This document shows positions 10,813 through 25,000 of a DNA stretch of 64,000 bases, piece by piece. The stretch spans positions 7,130,001 to 7,194,000 of the forward strand of contig NC_079886.1 of NCBI RefSeq assembly GCF_029227915.1. The letters are read 5' to 3'. Both the position numbers and the translations under genes were made by a program. This DNA is from Hydractinia symbiolongicarpus. Its lineage: Eukaryota; Cnidaria; Hydrozoa; Anthoathecata; Hydractiniidae. Numbering within the stretch: the first letter of the stretch is position 1; the number at the start of each line of letters is the position of its first letter. The notes under the pieces are model-generated. The model saw only the letters and a program-made list of their open reading frames with translations. It searched no databases and was not told the origin of the DNA.

Positions 10813-11541
10813 TTATGTACATCTAAAAACACAGTGAAGACACAAGGGATTGTAAAGTGAAGAATAAATATTGAATATTTTTCTTACCCTCTAGGACACA
10901 TTAAATCCTCTATGATCTGATCCTTGCATAACTTTCTATTACAGATACATTTCTCTTTACATGCTTCGTGTGAATATATACCAAGGTAATCATCGCCGTT
11001 TTTCGCATTGGTCGTGCGAAAACACTGCACCACGATTTTTGTGGGTTGGCATTGATAATTTTCCGGGTTTTCTGTGCCACCCTGGCATCTCTTAACGTGC
11101 ACTATGCGCGGAATTTGCACTCCTCTGTCGTGTGTGTATGTACTTGCTAGTGTAGTGCGGGGAATGCAAGATTTGTCTGTGATAGTAGAATCGTCACGTT
11201 TATTAAGTTGTGGTTTCTCTAAAAAAAAACGAAATTAAGATGGAGAGCCTCGCTTATTTCGTTTCCAACCTCTAAAGCAAAAAAGCCCTGGGTTCGAGAT
11301 TAAAGTTTATAAAGGTAATGGACTGCACTAACAGAGATTGTAAGTAACTAAAAAAATTACCTTTCTGTTGATATTTTTCAAAGATATTTAGAAGCATATC
11401 AACATCTTTCATCAGAGCGAATTTTTGTCTTGCCATGTACGGTAATCGCCATGCAAAGTTTCTCATATTTGTACTGCTAATAAAATGTAACTTCACAATA
11501 AATAAAAACAACGAGCTAATATAAACCATGTTGAACTTCAT
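10813..11541 (-). CDS. Secreted cystine-knot growth factor, VEGF/PDGF-like (atypical)
   Basis: Exons 11361-11541, 10888-11218 and 10813-10822 join in phase (1 then 2 bases over) and give 173 residues. The start M-K-F-N-M-V-Y-I-S-S-L-F-L-F-I-V is a clear signal peptide, followed by a basic propeptide-like stretch with a K-R pair. The second exon carries the cysteine framework: C-I-P-R, then about 22 residues on V-H-V-K-R-C-Q-G-G, then Y-Q-C-Q-P-T, and near the end S-H-E-A-C-K-E-K-C-I-C-N-R-K-L-C. This matches the order of the VEGF/PDGF core (CxPR, V.RCxG, CxP, C.C) and the Cys-rich tail of VEGF-C-type proteins. The usual Cys before V.RC and the Cys pair after the Gly are absent, so disulfides must differ from classic family members. 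The last exon (C-T-stop) is short and less certain. Expected role: extracellular ligand of a receptor tyrosine kinase. Confidence 0.65.
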
Positions 11542-12120
11542 ACTGGATAATGTGTAAAATAATTTAGTCGATGTTACCTACACTAAGGACGCTCCAGTTT
11601 TGATTTTATGTTTAAAAGAGACCGTTTTATAGGGATTTAATGCCATCCGTAAATACGGAAATTAAACAAACCTAGAGAATAAAAAATACTGTGTCAATAT
11701 CAGATAAAATGAATAATTCAACTTGTTATTCTTACTGAGATGAGAACGTGTGAAGTTATTTCTAATGACCACCACTTTATGTGAAGAAATTCATCGCTTC
11801 TACTCTATCCTTAATGCTATGGGTAAAAAAGAGACCTGGAGCCGAGGTTGTTATTTATTGCTACAATATCGGATTCATTTTAGGTTTTGTCTTAAAGTTT
11901 TTTTTCGATATTTGACTGAAAACTAAGTGTGTATCGCGTCGTGGTTTGTTCAGTGATTTTTTATAAGTGAAAATGTATCCACTTTGGTGATTTTCCCTTG
12001 AAACTACACGGGTTGTATAGCAAAGCGTTCTGTAAAATAACACACACAGTCATTGACGGTAAATTAAGAACTTTAAAATACGTTTGATTTTCTTAGCTTA
12101 TCTCTCCATTGTTCTCAAAA
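11542..12120. other. Upstream region between the VEGF-like gene and an orphan exon
   Basis: The VEGF-like gene reads leftward and the orphan exon at 12121 reads rightward, so this 580-base stretch may hold a divergent promoter. No TATA box or other firm element was identified. A short stretch at about 11833-11853 ends GAGCCGAGGTTG, resembling the hairpin-MITE ends. Confidence 0.3.
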
Positions 12121-12223
12121 TGAAAATACCCACTCAACGGATTCCCCCACATAAAATAAGAATGGCTATCCCATTTAAGCGTTTTTTCAACTGTGTGAAA
12201 AAATATATTGGACAAAAAACAAA
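12120..12223 (+). CDS. Orphan first exon of an unidentified gene
   Basis: An ATG at about 12120 opens 35 codons ending at a strong donor, AAG|GTAAGA. The peptide is basic: it contains I-P-P-H-K-I-R-M-A-I-P-F-K-R-F-F-N-C-V-K-K-Y-I-G-Q-K-T-K. I could not find a partner exon downstream; the next kilobase contains a minisatellite. It could be the 5' exon of a gene with a long intron, or a chance open stretch. No family is recognised. Confidence 0.35.
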
Positions 12224-12671
12224 GGTAAGAACTCGTTACTGGTTATGATCCAACCCATTATAAGCAACAACAAGAAAACGTTACAGTAACGTAATAAACG
12301 AGTTTCATCTTTGTTTACACAAGCTGGCGCGTGGCCATTATGGATAAATAAACTTTTACTTTAAAAGACCGGATCAAATAATGATATTCGAACTCCGTTT
12401 ACAAAGGAAATTACCCTTGTTTTTGTTATATGAAATATATTTCAACACAATCATTCTTCAAAAATTACGATACCGTACAGTTAGGCATATTTTTAACTTC
12501 AATTTTTACTCGGGTTTAAAATGCTAGGCGGACTCTTGCTAGCCAGTCTTTATAGAGTCACATTTGAGGACTTTTTATGCGTGTTTTTCTTATTATATTT
12601 TTATAAACATCTGAAACATGCAACAAACCATATAGTTTTGTAAAACAAATTCGAGGATTGTTTTTGGCTGA

Positions 12672-13335
12672 GATTTGAGGAGTTATAGGGAGAATTGAGG
12701 AGTAATAGGGAGAATTGAGGAGTAATAGGGAGAATTGAGGAGTTATAGGGAGAATTGAGGAGTTATAGGGAGAATTGAGGAGTTATAGGGAGAATTGAGG
12801 AGTTATAGGGAGAATTGAGGAGTAATAGGGGGATTTGAGGAGTTATAGGGGGATTTGAGGAGTTATAGGGAGAATTGAGGAGTTATAGGGAGAATTGAGG
12901 AGTTATAGGGAGAATTGAGGAGTTATAGGGAGAATTGAGGAGTAATAGGGAGAATTGAGGAGTTATAGGGAGAATTGAGGAGTTATAGGGAGAATTGAGG
13001 AGTTATAGGGAGAATTGAGGAGTTATAGGGAGAATTGAGGAGTTATAGGGAGAATTGAGGAGTTATAGGGAGAATTGAGGAGTTATAGGGAGAATTGAGG
13101 AGTTATAGGGAGAATTGAGGAGTTATAGGGAGAATTGAGGAGTTATAGGGGGATTTGAGGAGTTATAGGGAGAATTGAGGAGTTATAGGGAGAATTGAGG
13201 AGTTATAGGGAGAATTGAGGAGTTATAGGGAGAATTGAGGAGTTATAGGGAGAATTGAGGAGTTATAGGGAGAATTGAGGAGTTATAGGGAGAATTGAGG
13301 AGTAATAGGGGGGATTGATATAGGGGGAACTGAGG
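12672..13335. repeat. 20-bp minisatellite, about 32 units
   Basis: The unit GAGTTATAGGGAGAATTGAG is repeated head to tail about 32 times, almost without interruption. Two recurring variants are seen: GAGTAATAGGG and GGGGGATTTGAG. Because the unit is exactly 20 bases, phase is kept through the whole array. No open frame of note runs through it; TAG and TGA recur. Confidence 0.95.
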
Positions 13336-16088
13336 AGTTTTAAAACGTCGCAATTTTGCAGCTTTTTCAGACAGACATTGCAAAAACAAATTAAAAATAA
13401 ATAAGGAAGCAATGTACAAATGTCGTATTGAAAGAGATTAGCGCACGCTTTGAAGAGTACCTGCGCTGTGATTTTTTAAGTTCCGCATGTTTACAAAACA
13501 TTACATTTGAAGTTGATTTCTTAAAGTTTTTATTTTATTTATATCTTCTCAAAGGATATTTTGATCAACTTGTAATTGTAAAATTTCACACATTTTGTTT
13601 TGATGACTAACTATATTCAGCCTGTTTGACGTATAGCTAAAAGCGACTTTATTTAATTACCATGACGGCGTGACGGATTTTTTTAATCATACTGTACAAT
13701 GTCGGAACTTATTCATCATCAAAGGGTTGTAATGATTGTAGCTTTAAGACCGCCTTTGAATAGAGCGTTCGACCGCAGTTTTTAGTATTCGGCCGTCAAT
13801 ATGGGCAATCCTCATAACATTCAATATGGTAACCTTTTTAAAGTTTTGATTGGTTGTTAAAAAAGATGACCGCGGTAAACACTTTGAAAGTTGACTTCTC
13901 TCGGTTTCCAAAGCAGTAAAAAAATACAGTAGCCGTTTCGACCAAAAAATGTAATGCGCATGTTTGAATACTAAATGCTGAAATGGGCGGCTAGAATCAT
14001 AGTAATTAATTTAATAAACTTTGGTAAAATAAAAACCTTTTCTCGTTTCTATGCGGTCTTCCCAAATATTTGCACGCTTTTTACTTTGTAAGCAAAATCT
14101 AACAAGCAACACGAGGTTTAAATCCTCTAAAAAACAAAGTAACTTGTGAGTAAAAGCTATCCTCCTATGTAACAGACAGCCTGAAGTGAATATAATAAAA
14201 GGATAAGGAAAAACAACAGAGACTGTAAAATAATTGGTTTCGGAACTTTCCTTGTTTTAAAAGTCATGTCATTTATATATGACGACAAACCTGATTAAAA
14301 CGAAAGACTTGATCAAGCAACATGTGAATTTTGTCTTCAAGGTAGATCGTCTACAAGCAACAGGTAAAAAATGGTGAGTCTGTAAAATACACTAACTCCA
14401 ATTAAAGTTAAAATCATTTTATCAGTAGGCTTGGTAACTTCATAAGTTCACTGTTATAAGGGGTTCACAACTAACAAAATTATTGTCACCTGTTTCAACA
14501 ATCAGAATTCCACTAAATGCACAATACTTCTTTGAATTTGACCGGATCACGTTACTTCATTGTTGTCTGCAAGAGTTGTACACTAAGAGGTTAAATCATT
14601 GGCTTTGTAAAGAGGTAAATAAGTTTTTTCTAAGCAACATTTTATAAAGCGACACGAGACTCAACAGCGGCTGGATTAAATAAAATAAATAAACAATAAT
14701 AGTTTCTGAGAATAACCTTGTTCTACATCATGTAAGCTTTGTAAGACCACAAATCTGATGAAAAAGGAAGTTTTTTTTGGATTGGCGCATTAGCAGAACT
14801 GAGAAGCAAACACGTTAATTAGGTTTTTAAATAGATGGTCAACAAGTAAACAACAGTTGAGCCTCTAAAATACACACTTAAGCAACATCTAGCCTTAGCA
14901 AAAATTTGTTGCTTAAAGATAACTAGGCAACAAAAGCACAAATAGTAGCACGTTATTCACGCTAACATGCCTTGTTCGAAGAAACTTGGGAGTGAAGAAT
15001 ATTCGTCTAGTTCGCCAAATAAAACCACAATAAATGAGTTCATTGATTATAAGCGCATAACTTGCTCTCATGGAAAAGCCCATATCTTTTTTGTATGCTC
15101 AAGGTGAAATTGTAAAAAATTGTACTCACTTTTTTGCTTCAGTTAGTGTAAACACGTTATAAAGATCAATCCATTTAACCCTCTACATTTTATGGGAGCA
15201 GACCAAAATATTTTTCTCTCAGAAGCCAACTACTGCACGAATCTTCTGTCAACGAACATTTTTCTTTCGTCAATCCACAGTTGTGTGCATAAATATTTGA
15301 AAAACATTCTGATTTTTATGTTTTAAGCTTCTTTTGGAATAAAGGCTCTTCTTTCCCCGAATTCAGTGCTGAATTTGTTTTTTTGATTGCTAGTGTCATG
15401 TTTTGTCAAAACAGTCAACGTTAAAATTTGGGGAAGAGGGGTACTGTTTTTCCAAAACATTTTTGCACACGATTGCAGATAGTAAAAATACCATGGCAAT
15501 AAAAACAAGTCAAACAAAAGAACAAGCAAAAAAACAAATAAACGAATAAACAAACAAACAAACCGAAAAAAAAACAATACTTAAGTTCATACGATGTAAT
15601 TATGTAAATTCTACAGAGAGTAAAACATGAATATTGGATTATTTACAAAATCAAAAGTTGAATTCTACAACTAGGTCACATTGTATAAATTATTTGCAAA
15701 TAAGTACATACTTGTATATTGGCACACCCATATTGTGAAGAAAAAGAAAATACCAGAATATCTTTTTATCGCCTAACAAAAATATAGCTTTGAGTCGCTT
15801 CCTTTATTTACAATTAGTAAAATATCGATTTATTTTAGTTGGGTTCGTTGTTTCAGCACTTTAACACATCGAGATTGGCAAAGACCACAACTTATCAAAA
15901 CTTCACGATAGAATTTAGCATAAAATACTAAAGGTCGAGGACAGGATACCCACAGAGAAAGCCTTACTTGACGTATAATTACAATATTAAAACCTGCTCT
16001 CTTATAAAGAGGAAGACTATAAAACATAGGAAGTTCAGAATATTTCTACTGTTCTACTGTGTCAGGAATAACTGATGGAAGAATTAAT
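13336..16088. other. Intergenic; diverged duplication, 3' flank of NCAPD2
   Basis: No convincing exon. Segments at about 14220-14400 and 14690-14880 share ordered motifs (CTTGTT, TCATGTAAG/TCATGTCA, GACCACAAATCTGATGAAA / GACGACAAACCTGATTAAA, GAGYCTSTAAAATACAC), suggesting an old tandem duplication of about 480 bases. An open stretch near 14280-14371 ends at a possible donor but has no clear partner. A minus-strand AATAAA at 15829-15834 could be the poly(A) signal of NCAPD2, about 255 bases past its stop. Confidence 0.35.
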
Positions 16089-19000
16089 TTATTCGAACAT
16101 ATCATCGTCGCTTGAAAATGTTGGATTCAACCGCGCTACTGTTTTCTTCCCCCTTGTCAAGTTCTTACGTTTTCCTCTGCCTGGTAGTGGCGTATTCTCT
16201 TTACCCATATCTTCTCCATCTTCGTCGCTATTTTCTACTTCCCAAGCTTTCTTCTTTGAACGACTAGAGGCTTTCTTCTTTCTTCTTGCACCGGGCTCTA
16301 AAAAAAATTAATTTCCCAAGTTTACAGATTATCAGAAGAAGGACAAGGTTTTAATGAAGTACAAATTGGCTGCTGCACCTCTTTAATTCACGTCGAAAGC
16401 AGAAAGAAAAATAATTTTTTTAGAATCTAGCAGATCTGCAACGTCCATTTGAAGATATCTAATCTCCAACGATTAGTGAGAGCAAGGAGATTGATAAGAC
16501 AAGATTAAAAAAGATTAATACGTCTTTGCTTATCGACAACCAACGTCGAAAAACAATGAAATGGTGAGTCATGTCGGCAAAAAATATGGAAAGGCTGTAG
16601 TGTTAAATTCGAAAGCAAGTTACAGACAAAAAAAGTGATATGGCGTCATTTTTTGTTTGTAACTACGCCGTGTCTGTGTGATTCTTACGAAGTGAAAACA
16701 CGTTGGCGACATAAACATTAAAAATCTTCTAACGGGCAAATTAAAAACATAAGACGATAAAGGCATGAACACTTAACTATTCTAAATATTATTTCGTGAA
16801 AGAACTCCCTGACATAAATGTATGGACTTCTTAAGATGCAACGAAGTTTTTTTCCAAATTGTTGTTAGGAAGGTTTTGTGTAGACTACCAAACATAGAAG
16901 ACTGTAAAAAATGTTTACATCGTACCTGTTGCGTTCCGTGTATTGGTTTGAGAAGCAGCCAATGACAGCGCTTTTGCTGCTTTATCAAAATCGGCATTTT
17001 CTTCCGCACCTCTTGTATGGAAAGCGTTTAAAGTTACTTCAAATTCTTCAACTAATGTCTAAATAGTAAATATCGCAAAAATATCGTAATGCTAGCTCTA
17101 CTAAAAAACACGTCATATTCCTAGGCTACAAAAGAATTTTTTAACTGATTCAGCATAACTTACCTTCAGCTCTACTTTGGCGAACTTCTTGGATTTCGTG
17201 ATAATATTGTTAAAACAGTTAAACACTTCCTCATCAGAGAGTTTATCGTGGTAACAACGAATGTTCTCCATTAACTTTTTAAAAGCTTTCTCATTGTATG
17301 GTAGTACCGATAAACAATAAGATAGATCACGCCATTGCCGATCAGTTCTTCAATAAATAAGTAAATACAGATTATTAAAAATAACCAACATCAAAATAAT
17401 GTTGCAATAAATGTCGTTCGTTCGTTGAAACGTCGTTCACAAAAAAAACTACAATTGAAAACGAAAGCTGAGAATACAAAAACTATTAGTTATTATCCTT
17501 CTAAACAGTTTGGCGGTGTTAAGTGCAGAAAAACGTACCCACATTAAAGTTTTTCTTAAAATAATTCTTGAAATGAAAACAAGAAGACAACGCGGTTAGA
17601 AAAATCACACCCTTAATTACGATCTTTATAATTACTCCGAGAGGTTGAAAAGTCCAAGTTTAGAATCTTTTGCAGGTCTGGCCTTTGCAGGTAGAAAGGT
17701 TAAACTTAATTCCTGGCGCAGTTTGAACTAAAATAGTACTGTTGTAAAATCATTTAAAAAATGTATCAAAACATCAAATTTTTTATATTACAATCATCTT
17801 TACGATTATTTTTGCTTAAAGACCATTCTTTGCTGACAACGAAGCAAATTTAATTTTTAAACCTATATATTGGCTTAACGGCTTAGGGTGACAACAAAAT
17901 CAACATGTTCAGCATGCTCTTTTGTTAACTATGACAATTCTTGTCAGCAATGGAAACCGTCCAAAGATAGAAAACACCCCGGGTATTTGCTACAGGGAGA
18001 CAAAGCTTCTGCAAACGAAACACATGATTGAAAGTAAGACGAAAATGATCAGGAGGGCCTTGGTGCAATAAGAATGAAAAGTGCTACAACAATTTAGATC
18101 ATTCACGAGAGTGATATTTGTAAATCTTGAAGCTACGAAGACGTCACCACCTACCTCGTAGCTCTGAAACGATGACAAAGCTTCTCCACCAATGATTCGG
18201 CTTGCTTGTCTTTTTGTATAAATTGCAGAAGGTATCTATAACAAAAAAACAAATAATTTAAGGTTCCCACGCCATTAACCTCAAATAAACGTAGGTATTA
18301 CTATCGCAGGTGTACTTAGAAAAACAACAAACTAGTTATTTGTCATAGGGCAAAGTTGAGTTATGAACACAAATCAATTCAATAAGGTTTGGCATGCACG
18401 TCACGTTATTAGTGTGCGCTGCATTTTTAGTGACGTGCAATGATTTTTACTGAGATTTTTGATGTAGCTTAAAAATTTAACTCACTTCATAATCGTGCGA
18501 AACGTTTTTTCATCTACACCAGAGTCTGGATCAGAGAGGCGACTGATAATATCTGGTGCAATATTATAAAGAGCATTACCCTAAATAAGAATAATTTATT
18601 AGCTAAGAATCCTGCATTTTCCGAGTCATATGCAATTTTTTTAAAAAAAAAAATTGAAGGGGAAAAGGCAGAATTTGATACCTTTTGAGCGAGCTCAAAG
18701 AAGAACATTTTTGCTGACGAAGCGATTTTTTCTTCTTTATCTTCCAAACAAACAGCCATTTCACTGATCTGGCCTTTCACTTTAACCATATCATTCAATA
18801 TAAGGTGTGTAAGAATTGTCACCGCCGTTTTTCTCACTTCAACAGAGGGGTCACGAAGACTACAACGGGAAAAACATTATCACGCTGAATTCGTAAATTA
18901 AAGCTTGTGTATGTCAACAGAACATCGTTTTATGCAAATAAATTTATTTATACATCTTAAAGAAATCTATAGACGTTCTAATGTTTTCTCACTGTTATGT

Positions 19001-22000
19001 ATGTCTCACTGTTTTCCCATAGCAATGAGTGCTAGAACACCTTTTAAATAATATGGCAAAAAAAAGTTTATCTGGTGTTAATTGAAACACACCATATAAA
19101 AATACACTTTTCCAGCTTTTTTCAGGTCCATCTGAACCCTGTAAAATCCACTGTTGGTTATTCAGAGTATAAAACACAAAGAAGGAACATGACTACAAAA
19201 AAGTACCGTGCATAAAGATGAGGTGTCCATGGCTCGATAAGATTTGGAAATCTAAATGTTAAATCCCCCAGTGTAATGATAGCATTGGAACGAACAGCAG
19301 GCAAGTCGCTCTAAAATAGAAAGAGAGAAGTTATGAAATCCCAACTTAATATTCTCCGTCTTAACTATATAAGAAAACGTTATGTTTGTTTAAAATGTTT
19401 GCACACGCAATATGTTTTTCTTGTGTATTATTATTTTTAACCAATAGAGAAGTTGGCTAATATTTTTTAGAAAATAGACTACTATTACCATTTTTCTAAA
19501 AAGCTGCAAAAAAAGAAGAAGAGAAATCCGATTATTTGAAGGTGTTCAGTGAAGACGGGATTAAAAAGAAAGAAGAGTTTGATTAAAGGTTTTCGATTAT
19601 TGGAAGTGTGCCTTGAGAAAGTTAATAAATTCCCGTAACCTCGTCCAAAACAAGTCTTTAGAAACCTCACTCACCTTTTCTAGTATTGTAAACAACAGAC
19701 GAAGATGTTGATCGCAAAAATCAGAACTAAAAGAAGAAAGGGAAATTAAAGCAAAACAGAAAACGCCTCCGTTTTTTACCGATTTACTTGAAAGTCATGT
19801 TAGTCTTGATTTAAAATTATCGCTTGTCGTCGCCCGAAAAGATTTCAGACCAACAAGGTCATTATTGAAATCCTTACCAGAGTAACGGCAACTAACATTT
19901 TTATTGAGAAGTTGAGTTAGAAACTGCTCAAATTAAGCGAGTACCTGACCAACATAAATTTTGATAACGCTAAAGACGCTGCAGATTGTAATTCCACATT
20001 CTTGTATTTAGTTGGATTGCTGCAAATAAGAACAGCCACTGGTGCGAATATGCTTAAAAGATTTTGACCTAAAGGAAATAAAATAAATACAGACTAATGT
20101 CTCCGTACGTAACATTTGAATACTGTATCATCCAAACTTCTTGAATACTCAACACCCGTACTTTTTCCTCAATAACTCCTAAGGTATTTGTTTTATAATT
20201 TTGGATGGCCCTTGGAAAAATCAAGGTTTGCGCTTTTTTTTTTATACTGCATTGTGTGCGTCTACTTGCGGTACCATTTTGCATTTTAAATCTGACTAAT
20301 ATCTGAATCTGAATAAACAGCCAACGGAAATGTTCTTTCAAGCAAAGCTAATTTTAAAGCATTGTGATAACATTCAACGAAGATAGACTCATTAGGGCAT
20401 GTAGCCGCATTTATTGATTCACAAATTCTGTTTAAGTTTAGCCTTAGTTTTTAATGCATACACACACCTGTGACGATTTCGTGTTCACAAACTTTTCGTA
20501 TATACTCAGCTTCTGCATCTTCAGCAACAGCACCGCCCACACCCAACTCATCCTCAACACCAGTATCCTATAAAATTTAAAACTGATAACGCTGAGAACG
20601 AAACATTTTAATGCTACTGTAACAAACTAAGTAGGAATTTTAGACTTTTGTTGTTTACATATCTTTCTCATGATATTTGCAAATGAAAAACTATCAAATA
20701 TTATTGGAGGAGTTTGCGCTGTAAATTATGACCAAAGTTTATCTATTTTTCTTGATTTTACCATGAAAATTGGAGGTCCACCTGGCACGAACCACAATGT
20801 CCTCCCAATATTTCTTTATACGTACCCCTTTTGAATTAATAGTGCTTGCAGAACTATCCCTTCCATTTCTTCTACCAGGTGTCTTTTTCGTCTTTTGTCC
20901 TTTCTTCTCTTTTTCTTCCTCCCTCACACGATGTCTTCGCTTTAACTCGCCGAACACACTAACGTCCAAGTGAAACAACTCAAGAAGAGCTATATGGCCA
21001 GCAGCAGATAAAACACGGGCAACGATTCTTGGATGGGCTTTGTAACCAGAGGTTTGGGATGCTTTAGGAAATATGTCATCATTTTCTGAAATTCATAAGA
21101 AAGGCCACTGAAATTAACTACTCGAGAGATGCGCCGATCTGACTCCAGAAGCTAGGATTATAAAAATCCAGTCTACACAGGTTAAGGTCTGAGAACTTTA
21201 TAATTTTATAATTTAGGGTTGATTCATAATATGAAGGGCTTATGTTAAAATTATATTACCGACTGGGAAATTTGGGGCTACGACATGTAATAATTATGTT
21301 TTCAAAACCATCATTATGTAATATATAAATTGCTTAATACGCAACGTCTTTGCCATAATTTCTTATCTGAAAAGAACGTCGTACATATATCATTTAGACG
21401 TAAATTTGACGTTTAGGCTTTTAACTGAGTAATTCCCCACATAGCCAATGAAATTTAAATCCATTAACTCCATTAAATCCAGTAACATCCGATCATTATT
21501 CAGAACTGAAACACAGTGAGTTTTATACAAACATGGAATTAACGCCCAGGGTTTAATTAACAGTTGCGAAAGCGGTTAAAAAGAGAGTATAAACCTTACC
21601 TGGTTCTTCTTCCACTTGATCAACCTCCATACCGCCCATCAGAGTTTTTGTCATACATTTTACAATGCGCCCACATATTTGATCAGGCAATTCAGCAAGG
21701 TGATATATAACTGTAAGAGCTTGCTCACAAAACGGCGTCCAGCTCATATCACTTATATTGGTCAATCCTTGTGTTAATAATTCCTCCAGTCGTGAAAACA
21801 AATCATGATCAGACGCTAAGCGAAAAGGTTCAGCTGACGAGCTACCAAATTTTGTTGACTTAGCAGTTAGTTTTAGTATGGCTGCACATGTATCTCGTGC
21901 TAGCAAGTAATTCTTATTGTACGTTAAGCCGTGTTCAACAAGAACGCCAAGATTAGACTTGATGATGTCTTTTTCAGCACCGGCAATCATGGATAGAATG

Positions 22001-25000
22001 ATTAGGGATCCTCGTTGCTCTTCGTATGTTGTTTGTGGCATTTTTAACGCAAACTGCTGCCACAACAATTGAGTGACAGAGGAAGGGATCAAATCCATTT
22101 TCATCAACTCACACAACTAAAACGTAAAAGGTTAACAGTAACCTACCAAGCATTCGTCAGTTTAGTAGCATACCCTGATATCAGCTGCATTGATGCAACT
22201 AAAATTCTATGAGCTGTATTGAAAATGCTATTGGAAGTTGTTTTTATTGTCTAGACCGTTCCAAAGGAAGCAAACTTGAGTTACCAGATGACCTACTAAC
22301 ATGAAAGGCAAATTTATGGGCTGCGGTAACAAATCAGATTTGAGAAATGATAAACTATATGTAACATTAGCGATCTCGAAAAAGATGCAATGTCAATAAT
22401 GTATTACTCAAATATGTGTTACAACCCCTTTTATATTTTCTAAAGAGTTATTTCTTAAATTTTTAAAGATCATGTAATGATCTTAAATTTTTGTTTTGAC
22501 TAATCATTAAGGTATGCAGTTTATATTTCATTAAATGAACTTGATAAAAAAAGAAAGCCATTTCTGATCATCTACACATTTATCCCAACTGGGGTGAGGT
22601 CATTGCATTACACTATTTAGGGTGGGCTAAATAGGGGCTCTTTAAGGCAGGGAAGGGGGGGCAGATAAAGAGCCCTCCAAAGATTGTAAGACATTGGATT
22701 GCCACAAAAGTGGCAGTAAAGACTCAAATAGACGTGAAGTCATATCAAGACATCAGACGTGAAGTCATAGGAAATAATAACATCCTCAAGCTAACTAAAC
22801 AGCTGACTAACTAATAAAAAGTCACCAACTTTTAACCCTTAAAACGTTATGCTTCAGAAGTTATTACAACTAAATCTTTGTATAATTTTGAAGATTACCA
22901 AAAACCCTTACTAAAAAAATCCGTATACACATTTAACTGTTTGATTTCATGCCAAACACTTACTTAAAACCCATTTGCGATAAATGAGTGTAACAGATTC
23001 TCTTGGAGACATGAAAATAAAACCTTCCAAAACCAATGTTCATTATTCCAAGATATATTTTTTTGTTTATATCCTATACTTGTATTGAAGTTGCTTAACA
23101 ATATTGGTAATTTTAGTACAGTTGCTTATAAAAAGAATTTGTATATATAGTTGAGCTGACACAAATTCATTAATTCTATAAACAATATATAAATCCAGAA
23201 GTTCGAACATATCAGTTACATACCAGTTCCTCTAGTGACGTCAGTTCACCAAGATTAGCTTTGGTTATCAACGACATCAGACTCTTCACAATTAAATTTG
23301 CTTTGTTTCTGAGTAAAATAAACCAAGAAATGAATAAGATAAGATTATTCCCAAACTCTTTTAACCCTAATAAGCCTTGGCTCAGTAAAGTCCGGGGTGG
23401 TGGTGAGGGGATTATGGCCAACCTATTTTTCAAAAACAGCTGAGAGTTAGAACCAAAACTAGGCTAGTGGTTAGTTTCATCCTATTCTAACTTTTTTAAG
23501 CTTGAAAGTTAAAATCCTTTAATGTTCACAAAATAAGATTTCTTTTTGTTTAAAATATCTGTGAATCTAAATATTTTATCCCAAGGAAGCAGTTTTAAGT
23601 GTTTTTCAATGAATACTGACCAGTTTTAACGTAAAATATATAGACCAAGCTTGAGCCATAACCCCATCGGATAATGACCTTTTTTTTATTAACCGCTTTT
23701 GTACCAGTCACTGTTGATAACAACACACTTTCTTACACAATAAACAAACCAACCTTTCGCCGTCGCAAGACACATCAATGTACAACCTTTCAAATGCACT
23801 AACTACAGCTTTCTTTACAATAGGATCACGTGACCATATTAAGTTAGCCATTCTTCGTATTCCTTCCTCTGATTGCGTCAATCCAAATTCATGAGCAGCA
23901 ATGAAGAAGTCAATAGTCTCCAACACATCTGAGTTAGCCTTCGATCCAAGAAGCTGACACAAAATTGGTATGGCGCGACGCATTTGTTGTGCGAATTGAA
24001 CACAATCCTACAACATAGTAAATAAGTACTTAAACCCTTTATGAAGTTTAAAGTTCATGTTAAAGATCCTAGTGAAAGAGGATTTTCACTTCACCTGGTA
24101 TGGAGATTAAAATGTTGATATTTTTATAGGAAAATTAGAGACTAGAGATTTACATTCTTACTAGACAAATACTAACGTTCCTTCAAGGGATTCACTGTAA
24201 CAAGATCCCTTTTCACCTCATTTCATATGTGCAATGATTAATTTTTGGAAATTTTTTTATATTTTATTTTTATATATTATGTTGTGAGTAAAATTATGAA
24301 AACATTGTCACTATTATCTTCCACATTTTTTTTTCAGTGGATTATCATCAATGACAAATACTTTCTAAATTTTGAAAATATGCTGGTTTGATCGTAAAAC
24401 AGCAAACATTTTAACAATAGGATAAAGAAAAGAAGCGGTAGAAAAACTGTTATAAATAAATAAGATTTAGAGTATCAGAAATTAAAAAGCACTTCCTTGT
24501 GACACAAGTGCAGCAGAAGTAATTCAACTTGGTAGAAGGCACTTATTCAGTGATTAACAATAATTTAGCACTCTAAAGTGGGATGGTTGTGAATATAATT
24601 TCTGTAAATTATTAACGCACAACAATTTTTTACCCGTTGCCTAATGTAAGAATTGTTAGATAGTACACTACTGAAAAAAAAAAAAGAAAAAGGGTAAAGG
24701 ATATTCAGCAGTGAGTTTTGGTTAGTATCTTCATTCATCTTACTTTTGATAAAGATAGAAAATTGCTGGATGAAATTAAAGCTAAGGAGAACCATTGTAG
24801 TAACATAAAGAAAATGAGGACCAATAAAAATATAGCATGGGTAGAAAAGAAACAAATAATTTGAGAAATTATTTAATTTTATAACAGCGAAAGATGTAGG
24901 GAATATATATCGTAATTGCAAAATGTGACTTTTATCACCTCCTCCCCTCTCCAAAAAACATCAAAATTGGGTATATAATACCTTACAGATGCAGTAGAGG

